Source of the DNA: Deltaproteobacteria bacterium
GTDB taxonomy: Bacteria; Lernaellota; Lernaellaia; JACKCT01
Reading direction: 5' to 3'
Assembly: GCA_020845895.1 (NCBI GenBank)
Contig: JADLEX010000007.1
Location: 26,782 to 90,781, forward strand
Length of the DNA: 64,000 nt
The first letter of the stretch is position 1, and the number at the start of each line of letters is the position of its first letter. The notes under the pieces are model-generated. The model searched no databases, was not told the origin of the DNA, and saw only the letters and a program-made list of their open reading frames with translations. Positions 9,047 through 18,854 of this stretch are shown piece by piece. Position numbers and translations under genes: made by a program.

Positions 9047-10045
9047 TCAGTCCGTGATGACGCCCTGCTCGCGCATCCACCGGATCGACTCTTCGAGTGC
9101 GTGCTCGAATGGCGTGATGGTGTAACCGAGTTCGTTCTTCGCGCGGGTACTGTCGTACGCCCAGTTGTGGGCGAGCACGCCGACCTTTCCGCGCGTCAGC
9201 ATCGGCGGCTTGCCGGTCATGCCCGCGATCTTCTCCATGAAAAATGCCGAGAACGAGAGCAGTCCGAGCGGAATGTGCCGCTTCGGGACTTTTTTTCCGA
9301 GCCGCTCAGCGGCCAGATCGACGAGCATGTCGAGCGAGACGTTGTCGCCGCCCAAAATGTACGCGCGACCCACTTGGCCCTTTTCCATCGCGAGGACGTG
9401 CCCGGCGACCACGTCGCGGACGAACGCGTAGGACCACAGCTTCTTTCCGTCACCGGGAATGCCCGGAAATTTCCCGGCCCACATATCCCGGATCATGATC
9501 AGCACGATGTTGCCCTCGGTCAGTTCGCCCGGTCCAAAAATGACCCCGGGCAAGACCGTGACGATGGGAGCGCCCTTGTCGAGGTAGCGCTTCGTCACGA
9601 GCGAGGCGAGGTATTTGGTGCGTTCGTAGGGATTATGGAAATGCTTCGGCTCGTGTTCCAGCGACTCGTCGGCGATCTGATTCGCGTCGGAGTGGCCGAT
9701 CGCCATGAACGAAGACGTATGGACGATTCGCTCGACCCCCGCCGCCATCGCCTTTTTCAGCAGGGTTTCGTAGGCATCGACGTTGACGCGGTCGAAGATC
9801 GACCAGTCGGTCACCCATTCCTTGACGACCGCGGCGACGTGATAGACGCGCTTCGCGCCGGCAAGCGCCAGATCGAGCGCCGCGTCGTCGCGCAGGTCGC
9901 CGGGAACGACCTCGAGCCGCTCGTGCGTCACGCCCAGCGCCTCGGGCGAGCGAACGAGCACGCGCACCGTCTCCCCGCGCGAAAGGAGTTCGCGAAGCAG
10001 GTTCTTTCCCAGAAATCCGGTCGCGCCGGTCAGAAGTGTCGTCAT
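9047..10045 (-). CDS. NAD-dependent epimerase/dehydratase (extended SDR)
   Basis: A 332-residue extended short-chain dehydrogenase of the dihydroflavonol reductase / sugar epimerase type. The ATG at 10045 gives the clean Rossmann start LLTGATGFLGKNL at residues 4-16; the open frame upstream is not protein-like. HTSSFMAIG and NPYERTKYLAS hold the catalytic Ser and the YxxxK motif, and VVPGDLRDD is the usual adenine-side loop. The C-terminal ALEESIRWMREQG helix fits the family, including hopanoid-associated HpnA-like proteins. It is the last gene of a minus-strand group with ispD, ispF, gltX and an unknown gene. The real substrate is unknown. Confidence 0.82.
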   Translation of the reverse strand: MTTLLTGATGFLGKNLLRELLSRGETVRVLVRSPEALGVTHERLEVVPGDLRDDAALDLALAGAKRVYHVAAVVKEWVTDWSIFDRVNVDAYETLLKKAMAAGVERIVHTSSFMAIGHSDANQIADESLEHEPKHFHNPYERTKYLASLVTKRYLDKGAPIVTVLPGVIFGPGELTEGNIVLIMIRDMWAGKFPGIPGDGKKLWSYAFVRDVVAGHVLAMEKGQVGRAYILGGDNVSLDMLVDLAAERLGKKVPKRHIPLGLLSFSAFFMEKIAGMTGKPPMLTRGKVGVLAHNWAYDSTRAKNELGYTITPFEHALEESIRWMREQGVITD

Positions 10046-10068
10046 GGTGATGTCCCCGTCGCGTCGAT

Positions 10069-11028
10069 TCAGGCGCGGGCGCGCAGTCCCGCGAGCGCGT
10101 GTTTCACGCGATCCGTCACGTCCTTGCCGCCGATCAAGTCGCACGTCAACTCGGTGTCGAAACTCCAGTTCGCGAAACCGGTCACGGCGACGCACACCGC
10201 GCGCGCCACGTCGTCCTTCTTCACCTGGCTGACCTCGTGCCCGGCAAGCAGGGATTTGCCGAAAGCATTGACCTCGCGTCCGGCGGCCTTTAGGTAAATC
10301 TGCGCGAAGCACAGCAGGGCGACGTCGATATCGCGAGCCGCCAGCACTTGCGTGCACGCGGCATCGTAAACCCACTTACGATCGGGGAGAAACACCGACC
10401 ACCACTCGAACGCGGTGCGAAACGACGGCGCGTGACGGTACATGGACTCGGCCAGACGCCGGGCCATGTGCGACACGGCCCGCGCGGAGCCGAGCACACG
10501 CACCGCCAGATCATCGAGGGTTTCCCGGTTCACGGCTTTTTGAGCTTCGCCGAAGGTGGTCGCGACGCGAATCGCCGACTGGATACGCTCCGCCGTCTCC
10601 CGCAGGCCCAACAGACGCACGATCAGCCCCAGATCCGGTCCCTCGAAGAGGCCGGTCAGGGCGACGCGGATCAGAGGTTCGGCGACGTTGGGCGCAATGC
10701 CCGAACGGGCGATCCCCGCCGCGAGCCCCGCGCTCGAGTCCACGTACGCCGATGTCTCGCCGGTGACGATGCCCTCGCGGATGAAGGCATCGAAAAACTT
10801 CGCGGACTCGGGATACGTCGCAACGAGGTGTTTGAGCTGCGCGGGCAATTCGAGACCGCCGGGAATCATCGGCGTGACGTACGCCCGCGCATCGCCGATG
10901 CTCTCGACGCGGTCGCCGACCTGATCGAGGTACGCGGCCAGCTGGGGAGACTGCGTCTGCGCCTGCGACAGATAGAGCAGGGCGAGTTGGCGAATTTGTT
11001 CGGGATCGACGTTTGTTGTCGGAGCCAT
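10069..11028 (-). CDS. Uncharacterised mostly helical protein in the ispDF-gltX operon
   Basis: 319 residues from the ATG at 11028 (a GTG at 11037 is the alternative). I do not recognise the family. The composition suggests an all-alpha soluble protein with Ala/Leu/Val-rich helices; there is no signal peptide or convincing membrane span. Features include YPESAKFFDAFIREGIVTGETSAYVDSS (given here as a description of residues ~74-101), WWSVFLPDRKWVYDAACTQ and a C-terminal segment rich in Val/Lys/Asp. The start lies one base past the gltX stop codon (TGA then TATG), implying translational coupling. The neighbouring epimerase starts 23 bases downstream. Function cannot be inferred beyond co-expression. 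Confidence 0.75.
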   Translation of the reverse strand: MAPTTNVDPEQIRQLALLYLSQAQTQSPQLAAYLDQVGDRVESIGDARAYVTPMIPGGLELPAQLKHLVATYPESAKFFDAFIREGIVTGETSAYVDSSAGLAAGIARSGIAPNVAEPLIRVALTGLFEGPDLGLIVRLLGLRETAERIQSAIRVATTFGEAQKAVNRETLDDLAVRVLGSARAVSHMARRLAESMYRHAPSFRTAFEWWSVFLPDRKWVYDAACTQVLAARDIDVALLCFAQIYLKAAGREVNAFGKSLLAGHEVSQVKKDDVARAVCVAVTGFANWSFDTELTCDLIGGKDVTDRVKHALAGLRARA

Positions 11029-11029
11029 A

Positions 11030-12472
11030 TCAACCACGAAGGGAAATGAGGTTCAAAGTATTTCGTAAACGCGAGCGGACCTCGCCCTGGCCCAGGATCA
11101 CCGCCGTGGGCGCGAGCTCGGGGCCGTGTGTTCGGCCGGTGAGCGCGGCCCGGATCGGCATGTAGAGGTCCTTGCCCTTTCGTCCGGTTCGTTCCGCCGT
11201 CACTTTTAGAACGGCCTGAAAGCGATCCATCGTCCAATCGGTATCGGCTTCGAGCAAATCCAGCAACGCCCGAACCACGGCCTCCCCGACCGGCGTGGAT
11301 ATCACATCCGCCGCGTCGGCGTCGAGCGGAGGCGCGCCCGGGCAAAAGATCCGAAATTTCTCCCGCAGGTCATCGACGGAAACGAGCTCCGGCTGAAGCA
11401 GTTTAAGCGCCGAAATGAAACGGTCATGGTCCGGTGCAATTTCCGCGTGGTGCTCAGCGGCGATGAAGGCGACGAGCTCGGCCGGCGGGGCGGTCCGAAG
11501 CGCGCGGGCGTTCTCGTGGGTCAGACGCGGGGCGTCCCATCCGCAGGGCGCGGCGGAAAGATCCTCGACGCGAAACGACCGCGCATAGGTTTTCATGGGG
11601 TCCGGCGAATTGTCTTCCGGCGGCGACCAGCCCAGATGCGCCAGGGTCGCCACGACGGCGTGGGGTAGATATCCCGCCGCGCGCAACGCCTCGACGGAAA
11701 AGTCCCCTTCGCGCTTCGAGAGCGGGCGTCCGTGCTCGCCATGGATAAGTCCAAGGTGGCCGTAAGCGACCGGCGTGCGCCCCAGCGCCTCGAGCAGCAG
11801 AATCTGACGCGGGGTATTCGAAAGATGGTCGTCGCCGCGCAGGACATGCGTGATGCCCATGTCGGCGTCGTCCAGCGCGCTCGCAAGCAAAAACGACACC
11901 GCGCCATCCGAGCGCGCGATGATGACGTCGTCGAGGTCGTCGCCCCTAAAGTGCACCTCGCCTCGCAGCAGGTCGCGCACGACCACATCGCGGTGCGGCG
12001 AACGAAACCGGATCGCCGGGCGCGCGCCGGACGCGATCATGACTTCTCGTTGCGCCGGGGTGCGTTCGCGGCAGCGGCCGGAATAGCGGGGCGCGCGATG
12101 CGAAGCGAGCGCCTCGCGTCGCGCGAGTTCGAGTTCCTCGCTCGTGCAGAAACACGGATACGCGTGGCCGGTTTCGACGAGCCGATCCACCGCCTCGCGA
12201 TGCCGCGTGATTCGTTCCGACTGGCGGTAGGGACCGAACGGACCCGGGCGGTCGGGGCTCTCGTCGGCGATGATGCCGAGCCATGCGAGATCGTCGGCGA
12301 TGGCGCGCTCGAACTCGGGCCGCGAGCGCGCCGCGTCGGTGTCCTCGATGCGCAGGACGAACGCGCCGCCCGTCGAACGCGCGAGTAAATACGAAAACAG
12401 CGCCGTGCGGGCGTTGCCCAGATGCAGCCGACCCGTGGGGCTCGGCGCGAAGCGGGTGCGGATCGCGTTCAC
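11030..12472 (-). CDS. gltX: Glutamyl-tRNA synthetase
   Basis: A class I aminoacyl-tRNA synthetase that charges tRNA-Glu (or tRNA-Glu/Gln in organisms using the transamidation route). 480 residues from a GTG start at 12472, which overlaps the ispF stop as GTGA. The start gives the family N-terminus with [19 protein letters not shown], containing the HIGH-type signature. The KMSKS equivalent is seen in [30 protein letters not shown] and the C-terminal anticodon-binding helical region are present. Length is normal. Gln-tRNA synthetase was not seen in the window, so discriminating versus non-discriminating cannot be decided. Confidence 0.95.
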   Translation of the reverse strand: MNAIRTRFAPSPTGRLHLGNARTALFSYLLARSTGGAFVLRIEDTDAARSRPEFERAIADDLAWLGIIADESPDRPGPFGPYRQSERITRHREAVDRLVETGHAYPCFCTSEELELARREALASHRAPRYSGRCRERTPAQREVMIASGARPAIRFRSPHRDVVVRDLLRGEVHFRGDDLDDVIIARSDGAVSFLLASALDDADMGITHVLRGDDHLSNTPRQILLLEALGRTPVAYGHLGLIHGEHGRPLSKREGDFSVEALRAAGYLPHAVVATLAHLGWSPPEDNSPDPMKTYARSFRVEDLSAAPCGWDAPRLTHENARALRTAPPAELVAFIAAEHHAEIAPDHDRFISALKLLQPELVSVDDLREKFRIFCPGAPPLDADAADVISTPVGEAVVRALLDLLEADTDWTMDRFQAVLKVTAERTGRKGKDLYMPIRAALTGRTHGPELAPTAVILGQGEVRSRLRNTLNLISLRG

Positions 12473-12954
12473 CTGACCGCCAGAAGTGCCACCGCCTGCA
12501 CGGCGATTCCGAGTCGCGCTCCGGTAAATCCGAGTTCCTCTTCGGTCGTGGCTTTCACGTTGACGCACGATTCGCCAACGCCCAGCGCAGCGGCGAGGCG
12601 CGACGTCATGGCGCCGATATGCGGCGCCATTTTCGGCGCCTGGGCGATGATGGTGGAATCGACGTTCACGACGGTGAAGCCCCGCTCTCGAACGAGGGCG
12701 ACGACGCGTTCGAGCAGCGCGATGCTGTCGGCGTCCTTGAACGCGACGTCGGTGTCGGGAAAGTGCCGGCCGATATCGCCCAGTCCCGCCGCGCCCAGCA
12801 CCGCGTCGGCGATCGCATGGGCGAGCACATCGGCGTCGGAATGGCCGAGCAGGCCGGATTCGTGTTCGATGCGCACGCCGCCGATGATGAGCGGGCGGCC
12901 GGGCACGAGGCGGTGCACGTCGTAGCCGGTCCCGATGCGAAAGCCCGCGCTCAT
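12469..12954 (-). CDS. ispF: 2-C-methyl-D-erythritol 2,4-cyclodiphosphate synthase
   Basis: Fifth enzyme of the MEP isoprenoid pathway, forming MEcPP with release of CMP. The protein has 161 residues from the ATG at 12954, the standard length. GTGYDVHRL carries the zinc ligands (Asp12, His14), [14 protein letters not shown] the third ligand and substrate loop, GRHFPDTD the family signature, and [15 protein letters not shown] the C-terminal substrate site. The ATG overlaps the ispD stop (ATGA), and ispF in turn overlaps gltX by four bases. ispD and ispF are often adjacent or fused; here they are separate but tightly coupled. Confidence 0.97.
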   Translation of the reverse strand: MSAGFRIGTGYDVHRLVPGRPLIIGGVRIEHESGLLGHSDADVLAHAIADAVLGAAGLGDIGRHFPDTDVAFKDADSIALLERVVALVRERGFTVVNVDSTIIAQAPKMAPHIGAMTSRLAAALGVGESCVNVKATTEEELGFTGARLGIAVQAVALLAVR

Positions 12955-13679
12955 CGTTTCACTCCCCGCGCGGCGACCTTTCGCCGCCGCCAGATCACCT
13001 CGGCCAACTCCAAGTCGACCGGATTCGTGATCTTGATGTTGTCGGCGTCGCCCTGCACCACGACCACCATGACGCCGAGCCGCTCCGCGAGCTGCGAATC
13101 GTCGGTTGCGCGGAAGTCGTCGCGCGTGGCGTCCTCGAAGGCGCGAAGGATCAGATCGTATCGAAACGTCTGGGGGGTCTGCGCCGCCATGAGCTTTCGC
13201 CGCTCCGGCGTGTCGACAACGAATCCGTCGTCCGCGATTTTCTTGATCGTCGACGTAACCGGCGCGGCCACGATCGCCGCTCCAAAATGTCGCGCCACGT
13301 GGACGCTGCGCGAGATCTGCTCGGGCGTCACGAAAGGTCGCACGCCGTCGTGGATGGCGACCACGTCGCACGCCTCCTTGATGGCGCGCAGCCCGCAAAG
13401 AACCGAGTCCTGCCGTCGTTCGCCACCCTGGCAGACGGTGCGCACCTTGGCGAAACCGTACTTCTTCACGATATCCGCGCGTGTCGCCGCGACGTGCCCG
13501 CGCGGCACGACCACCACCACGCCGTCGATCGCTGGAGTCTTCTCGAAGACCTCCAGCGTGCGCGCGAGGATCGGCCGCCCCGCCAGCAGCAGGTACTGCT
13601 TGGGGACGTTGCGCCCCATGCGCCGCCCCACGCCGCCCGCGACAATCACGGCATAAGCCTTGCGAACCGGGTCTTCCAT
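12951..13679 (-). CDS. ispD: 2-C-methyl-D-erythritol 4-phosphate cytidylyltransferase
   Basis: Third enzyme of the MEP pathway, joining MEP and CTP to CDP-ME. 242 residues from the ATG at 13679. The nucleotide-binding signature is [21 protein letters not shown] at the N-terminus (residues ~9-29). The active-site region is [16 protein letters not shown], and the C-terminus has [12 protein letters not shown] and [14 protein letters not shown] residues. An in-frame TTG at 13733 would add 18 residues without homology value. First gene of a probable five-gene minus-strand operon (ispD, ispF, gltX, unknown, epimerase). Confidence 0.95.
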   Translation of the reverse strand: MEDPVRKAYAVIVAGGVGRRMGRNVPKQYLLLAGRPILARTLEVFEKTPAIDGVVVVVPRGHVAATRADIVKKYGFAKVRTVCQGGERRQDSVLCGLRAIKEACDVVAIHDGVRPFVTPEQISRSVHVARHFGAAIVAAPVTSTIKKIADDGFVVDTPERRKLMAAQTPQTFRYDLILRAFEDATRDDFRATDDSQLAERLGVMVVVVQGDADNIKITNPVDLELAEVIWRRRKVAARGVKR

Positions 13680-13769
13680 GCGGCTTGGGTTTGGCACGGC
13701 GGTCTTTGCGGTGTCAAGGAGAAGAGCCGTCAACCGGGGACATTCGCCCAGGTTCGGTCTTCCTCGATT

Positions 13770-14939
13770 TCATTCTCCGGCGTCACAGCTGTCGGACGTT
13801 CTCTCGTCGCGCAGGTGCGCGCGGACATCACTCGGCATCTGCGGCGTCGTCCATGCGCCGTCGCGATAGACGGAGAAGAACGGCAGACGAACGGTCGATA
13901 CCCTGCAGTCATCCTGTGACGAATCGGCGTGGCGGGAACCGGCGATCCAAATGGCTCCGGAAGGGTCAAGCGCCGCGCGAGAGAACGACGGCCACTTCAC
14001 CTCATCGAATGTCACCGTGCGCCAATCTCCGTCTTCGAAGACATCGAAAACGCCGTGACCATATGTCCGGCCCCCCAGCTCATCGTCTTTCGAGGTGTCG
14101 CCCCAGAGCACGCGCCGCTCGTGTCCGTCGGTCAGCACGCCGCGGATTCGAAAGTCGGTCTGGCGGATACGCGTCCAGGCAGCCCCCTCATGGCGATTCA
14201 GAAACCACGGATCGCCGTCCTGCACCGCATCGGCCGCCTGCGTCCACATCCAGTACTCACCGTCGCCGACGATCGCGAAACCGCGATACTGCTCGTCGTT
14301 CGGCATCTCGTACGCGGGGCCATCCTCCCACTCGCCTTGGCGCAGGACGAAGATCGCGCCCTCCGGATATTCCGTGATCAGCACCAGTGCGAGCAGGTCA
14401 CCGTGGGAGGAAATCGACGCGTAATTCCAGGCGCCCTGCGGAAGTTCGATGATCTCAGTGTTCTCACCGTCGTATTTCAGTAGTCCGACGGGGTTATACG
14501 ACCACGCTTCCGTGAGCAGGAAATAGACAACGCCGGTCGTCGTCACGAGCATGTCGCCGACGTGCCGGGGAGCGATCCAATCGCTGCGGTCGAAAAGCTC
14601 CCCCTTTCTCAGATGCGTCAGGCGCTCTATGTTCTGGTTCCAGATCCACACGTCTCCGGCTGTCGAGTAGGCCGTGCGATCATTACTGCTGTGTTGAGGA
14701 TCGCCGCAACGATCGAGCCGCAGGCCGCCGTCCCGATACGTGAAGAAAAACTCCCCGCACGCGTGTGACGACGCAAACGCAAACACCCCCGTGCCCGCGC
14801 CGGTCTCAAACGTCTGTCCGCTGAGGGCCTTGGTATCGACGCAGGAATCTTCGTCGCTGTCATCGGCCGTGAAGCACGACGCGCTCGCGACGAGGGACGC
14901 GAGCGACAAAAGGAGCAGAAACGAACGCCGTGATTTCAT
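13770..14939 (-). CDS. Putative lipoprotein / exported propeller-like protein, unknown function
   Basis: 389 residues with a clear N-terminal export signal: a Lys/Arg start, then FLLLLSLASLVASASC. The Cys at residue 22 could be a lipoprotein anchor, but the -3 residue is Ser instead of the usual Leu, so the lipobox is weak. AGGAG lies 6 bases before the ATG. The mature part is rich in Trp, Tyr, Asp and Gly, with repeated segments of about 40 residues ending in patterns like GDVWIWNQ, GEYWMWTQA and GAIWIAGSR, suggesting a beta-propeller or similar repeated sheet. I recognise no enzyme motif. The gene is divergent from the LytM-like gene. Confidence 0.75.
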   Translation of the reverse strand: MKSRRSFLLLLSLASLVASASCFTADDSDEDSCVDTKALSGQTFETGAGTGVFAFASSHACGEFFFTYRDGGLRLDRCGDPQHSSNDRTAYSTAGDVWIWNQNIERLTHLRKGELFDRSDWIAPRHVGDMLVTTTGVVYFLLTEAWSYNPVGLLKYDGENTEIIELPQGAWNYASISSHGDLLALVLITEYPEGAIFVLRQGEWEDGPAYEMPNDEQYRGFAIVGDGEYWMWTQAADAVQDGDPWFLNRHEGAAWTRIRQTDFRIRGVLTDGHERRVLWGDTSKDDELGGRTYGHGVFDVFEDGDWRTVTFDEVKWPSFSRAALDPSGAIWIAGSRHADSSQDDCRVSTVRLPFFSVYRDGAWTTPQMPSDVRAHLRDERTSDSCDAGE

Positions 14940-15191
14940 GACGAACTCCTATTTGCCCCCTCAGCGGTATCGACCGGAAATCGCTTTTCACCAGCACGAC
15001 AATTTCAAATGGCTTTCGCCCTCGACATCCCCAATACGGCCAATCAGGAATGTCACGGCGATCTATCCATGTCAATTCACCTTGAATAGACCTTCCCGCG
15101 AAATACGGCGGAGAGCGGATTCGTGGATCTTCAAGAATCGACGGATGACGAACGGGGATTCCCTCGGTGGACGCGCGCGGGGCGAAATGGC

Positions 15192-16259
15192 ATGAATGGC
15201 TCGATGCATTTCCCCGGAACCTCCGGAAGAAAGATTCTCGCCGCGATCGGTTTCGCGTGGCTGGCGGTTTCGTTGTCGCTCGCGAACGCGCAGGAAGGCC
15301 CGAGCGGGCGCGACGTCGGCGGTGCGACCCCCGCCGCGACCCCCGCACCGACGCCTGACCTGACCGAGAAGGCCCGTTCGAACGACAGGCGTTTTCTTTT
15401 TCGTCGCGACGACTTCTATGTGGCTCGCGTCGTGGTCGACCGCAGCCTGCTCGCCTCGCTCATCGAACTCATGCCCGACAATGTGGGCCTCGCGCGGCAA
15501 CTCGCGTCGTCGTCGCAGGAGATTCTTCGTCATGCACTCGACACGCAACGCCAGATGGCGCGGGGCGACGCGGCGATCATGGTCTTCAAGGACCCCGGCC
15601 AGACGCAGGCCGTGCGTCTGTACGGCCTTCGTTACGAGAGCGCCGCGCTCGGCCGCGCGGTGATGGGTTATTATTTTTGGGAGCCGAATCGAAGCGCCCC
15701 CGAATATTTCGATGAAAACGGCAACGCATATCTGCCGCGCCTGCGCCGTTCGCCCATCGAGGGATACACGCGGCTCGGGCGTCTTTTCGGCCAGGGCAAC
15801 GCGACCTTCACCGAAATCCTGGCCGACAAGGGGACGGAGGTGGTCGCGCCATTTCCGTCTCGCGTCGTGCGGGTCAACTGGCGACCGAAGGAGCAGGGCG
15901 ACTGCGTGGAACTCGAATACCTCGGCACCGGCGTTTTCGCGACCTTCGCGGGGCTCGAAAGCGTGTCGATCAAGGTGACGGCGGGCGCCGAACTCGACGC
16001 GGGCGCATTGATCGCCAAGGTCGGTGCGCTCGCCACGGGCCAACCGACGGGACTGCGTTACGAGCTGCGCTCCGCTCCCGGGGACGACGCCCCGCGCATC
16101 GATCCCTTCGCATTTCACCTGTCCGACCCCTATCGGATGAACGCGACGAATCTCGCGCTGTTTCGGATCGTGAAGACGAAAATCGACGAGCTGTTCGGCG
16201 CGGCGATCGACCGCGCGAAAGCGCCCGACGAGTCACCCACGCCCGCCGCCGCGGACTGA
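15192..16259 (+). CDS. Exported LytM/M23-like protein, active site apparently lost
   Basis: The ATG at 15192 gives a 355-residue protein with a signal peptide ending near SLSLANAQ; ATG 15204 is an alternative and the open frame runs up to 15123. The C-terminal third has the LytM beta-sandwich order: GTEVVAPFPSRVVRVNW, then a Gly-rich strand, then ELDAGALIAKVGALATGQPTG and LRYELR. Active M23 peptidases need His/Asp in HxxxD and HxH; here the matching places read NATFTEILADKG and GLRYE, so the zinc ligands are missing. Like EnvC/NlpD-type proteins it may regulate other cell-wall hydrolases in the periplasm. That role is inference. Confidence 0.72.
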   Translation: MNGSMHFPGTSGRKILAAIGFAWLAVSLSLANAQEGPSGRDVGGATPAATPAPTPDLTEKARSNDRRFLFRRDDFYVARVVVDRSLLASLIELMPDNVGLARQLASSSQEILRHALDTQRQMARGDAAIMVFKDPGQTQAVRLYGLRYESAALGRAVMGYYFWEPNRSAPEYFDENGNAYLPRLRRSPIEGYTRLGRLFGQGNATFTEILADKGTEVVAPFPSRVVRVNWRPKEQGDCVELEYLGTGVFATFAGLESVSIKVTAGAELDAGALIAKVGALATGQPTGLRYELRSAPGDDAPRIDPFAFHLSDPYRMNATNLALFRIVKTKIDELFGAAIDRAKAPDESPTPAAAD

Positions 16260-16265
16260 GCGCGG

Positions 16266-18566
16266 TTAGACCTCCGGCTCGCGGTCGCGATGACGAATCT
16301 TCGGTTTCGCGAGCAGGATGAGCGCGGGCGTGACGAACAGGTCGGCGAGCAGGGCGATGGCGATCATGAGTGCCGAGAGCCAGCCGAAATCGCGGTTCGC
16401 CTTGAAGTTCGACGTGACCAGCACCAGGTAGCCCATCACGAGCACAACCGACGTGAACACCATCGCGCGCCCGGTGCCGCGCATTGAGCGACGCACGGCA
16501 TTCGCGTGATGCTCATCCTGCGCGTATTCGTACCGAAAACGCACGAGGAAGTGGATCGTGTCGTCGACGGCAATACCGAGAGCGATGCAGAACGTCACGG
16601 CGGTCGTGGGGTTTAGCGTGACCCCCGCGAAACCCATGAGTCCGGCGACATAGACCAGCGGGATCAGGTTGGGAATCATCGACAGGCCCGACAGGCCGAG
16701 CGAGCGGAACTCGAACCACATCATGAAAAAGATGATGCCGAAGGCCGACAGCAGGCTCGTCACCATGTCGATGACGAGGCGATCGACGAGCACCACGATC
16801 ATCGGACCCGCGCCGGTGATGTGAACGTCGAGATCGGGATCGATGTCGCTCGCGACAAACCGGCGCAGTTCCTTCGAGACGGCGTCGAAGCGCCGCTGGC
16901 CCATGTCAGGCGTACGCGCCGAAATCCGCGCCGTGGTCTCGTCGAACGTCATGTAGGGCGCGGTCGGATCGGGACTCGACATCGAGTAGAGCAGGAGCGA
17001 CTGCGAGACGGCCTCGCGCGTTTCCGGGATGCGATACACGTCCGCGCCGCCGCCGCCCAACAGGCGCTGCATCTCTTTCACGAACTCCGCGAGCGACAGC
17101 ACCTTTCCCATCTCCGGGATCTCGCGCATGCGCGTCGCGATGCGGTCGATCTCGCGCAGGACGGCGGGATCGGTGACCGGCCGGCCGCTTCGGCTTTTCA
17201 CGGAAATCTCGAATGGAACCGCCGAACCCAGATGCCGGTCGAGGTATTCGTAGGATTGCCGGATTTCGGTTTCGGGACGCAGGTCCTGCATGAAATAATA
17301 TTCGCGCTCGATCATCGCCGCGCCGAGCGCAGCGACGAGCATGAGCCCGACGCCGATGCCGACGATCGGTTTCGGTCGGCGGATCACGAGGTCGGTGATC
17401 CGGCGCAACATTTCGGCGACCGTTCCGTGGTCGAAAGCGCGCGTGCGTTCCGGTGTGGGCGGCGCGATGCGCGAGAGCACCGCGGGTACGAAGACGACGT
17501 TGATGATATAGGCGATCATCACACCGGCGGCGGTGATGAATCCGAACTCGCGCACGACCTTGTTGCTCGACGTGAAGAGCGAACCGAAGCCGACGGCCGT
17601 CGTCGCGCTGGTCCAGAAACATGCGATCACGATTTTTCGCGTCGTGGAGATGAGCGCGCGCCTGCGGTCAGGGACCTGGGCGTACTCCTCCTTGTATTTG
17701 ACCATCAGGTGGATCGCGTCGGAGATGCCGTACACGAGGATGATCGACGGAACGACGTTGGTGAGCAGATTGATCGTGACACCCGTCAGACGCATCAGCG
17801 CCACGGTCATCAGCGTCGCGGCCGCGACCGTGGCAAGCGGCAACAGGACGCCCGCCGCGCTGCGCTGCGTGAACCACAGAACGACGATCAACATCAGAAT
17901 GACGAGCGGTGTGAAGATCAGGATATTGAGCTGCGCGTAGTGAATGTACGCGGTGCGCAGCACCGGCGTGCCGCCGAGGTGAAACGCTCGATCCGGTTTC
18001 GCGTACGCCGCCATGCGTTCGCGAAACCATGTCTCGAACTCGGCGCGGGCTTCGTGATTGTTGGATGTAGACCGAAGCCGCACGGCGATCGCGGTGGTTT
18101 TCGTGTCCTTCGAGACAAGGTTTTCGGGCAGAAACGGATTGGCGAGCGCCTCCGCCCGCAGCGTTTCCAGCGTCGCGGGGTCGTCGGGCACCACCTCGAC
18201 GAACGGGCGGATGTCGATCTGGTCGCCCGCGACGCGGGGGAACATGAAGGTCGTGAGAGAGAGAACCTCCTCGACCGCCGGATGATTCCGGAATTCGAGG
18301 CTCAGATCGCGCACGTCGCGCAGCACGTCCGCGGCGAAGACGTCGGTCGCTTCGACGGCAAGCAGGTAGGTCGCGTCGTCCTCGCCGAACTGCTTCTGGA
18401 ATTCCTCGTAGACCACTCGCTCGGGGTGCCGGTCGGGAAGCAGGTTCTCCATGTTGAAATCGAAGACGACGCCGGTCGCGGCGACGCACGACGCGATAGT
18501 GAGCGCGACCGTCGCCGCGATCACCACCGGGGCGTTTCGCAGGATCCACTCGACCGGAAAACGCAT
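16266..18566 (-). CDS. MMPL/RND superfamily exporter
   Basis: A 766-residue inner-membrane protein with two copies of the RND unit: a first TM near residues 12-35, a large periplasmic loop, then a five-TM bundle, followed by the same order again. The proton-relay region is visible as FCIALGIAVDDTIHFLVRFR in the second half and PSIILVYGISDAIHLMVKYK in the first (both shown in part as the family's GxSDxxH-type motif). GGTGAGG-like purines precede the ATG at 18566. The size fits the COG1033/hopanoid- or lipid-exporter group rather than the 1000-residue AcrB type. The substrate is unknown; the neighbouring membrane sulfatase-like gene hints at envelope lipids. Confidence 0.85.
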   Translation of the reverse strand: MRFPVEWILRNAPVVIAATVALTIASCVAATGVVFDFNMENLLPDRHPERVVYEEFQKQFGEDDATYLLAVEATDVFAADVLRDVRDLSLEFRNHPAVEEVLSLTTFMFPRVAGDQIDIRPFVEVVPDDPATLETLRAEALANPFLPENLVSKDTKTTAIAVRLRSTSNNHEARAEFETWFRERMAAYAKPDRAFHLGGTPVLRTAYIHYAQLNILIFTPLVILMLIVVLWFTQRSAAGVLLPLATVAAATLMTVALMRLTGVTINLLTNVVPSIILVYGISDAIHLMVKYKEEYAQVPDRRRALISTTRKIVIACFWTSATTAVGFGSLFTSSNKVVREFGFITAAGVMIAYIINVVFVPAVLSRIAPPTPERTRAFDHGTVAEMLRRITDLVIRRPKPIVGIGVGLMLVAALGAAMIEREYYFMQDLRPETEIRQSYEYLDRHLGSAVPFEISVKSRSGRPVTDPAVLREIDRIATRMREIPEMGKVLSLAEFVKEMQRLLGGGGADVYRIPETREAVSQSLLLYSMSSPDPTAPYMTFDETTARISARTPDMGQRRFDAVSKELRRFVASDIDPDLDVHITGAGPMIVVLVDRLVIDMVTSLLSAFGIIFFMMWFEFRSLGLSGLSMIPNLIPLVYVAGLMGFAGVTLNPTTAVTFCIALGIAVDDTIHFLVRFRYEYAQDEHHANAVRRSMRGTGRAMVFTSVVLVMGYLVLVTSNFKANRDFGWLSALMIAIALLADLFVTPALILLAKPKIRHRDREPEV

Positions 18567-18722
18567 GCGCCTCACCGAAAGGAAGCGCGCAGAATGGGAA
18601 CGGCGGCCGATCGTGTCAATCGGCCGCCGTGCGGGCAAAGACGCCGGAATCGGCGGAGGTCGGGCCCGAGACCGATTCGTCGGACCAGGCCGGTCGTGGT
18701 CGGCCCGGTCCGGCGCGCGCGC

Positions 18723-18740
18723 CCGGCGGCGAACCGCCGG
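18723..18740 (-). other. GC-rich hairpin with UUCG loop
   Basis: On the minus strand CCGGCGG-TTCG-CCGCCGG, a perfect 7-bp stem with the extra-stable UUCG tetraloop, 20 bases after the stop of the 27-residue frame. No T-run follows, so it is not a classical terminator, but it could stabilise an RNA 3' end. Confidence 0.45.
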
Positions 18741-18760
18741 CAATCATCAGACGGCGGACG

Positions 18761-18844
18761 CTAGTTCCACCGCTTGCGGATGATGACGAGTGAGACCACC
18801 AGGAACGTGGCCATCGCGGCGTTCATCGCAACTTCGAGACCCAT
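18761..18844 (-). CDS. Possible 27-residue single-span membrane peptide
   Basis: A short frame too small for ordinary gene finding. It starts at ATG 18844 behind a strong purine run (AGGGGGG, 5 bases before the ATG) and encodes MGLEVAMNAAMATFLVVSL followed by VIIRKRWN and TAG. That is a short polar start, about 17 hydrophobic residues and a positively charged tail, the pattern of small inner-membrane peptides. It lies in the otherwise empty 474-base stretch between the MMPL exporter and the sulfatase-like gene, on their strand. A folded leader precedes it. There is no homology evidence, so this is a candidate only. Confidence 0.35.
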   Translation of the reverse strand: MGLEVAMNAAMATFLVVSLVIIRKRWN

Positions 18845-18854
18845 GTTGACCCCC

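Noticed and set aside
16821..18764. 647-codon plus-strand frame opposite the MMPL exporter
   Set aside because: Same shadow character; the minus-strand protein has the RND motifs and membrane spans.
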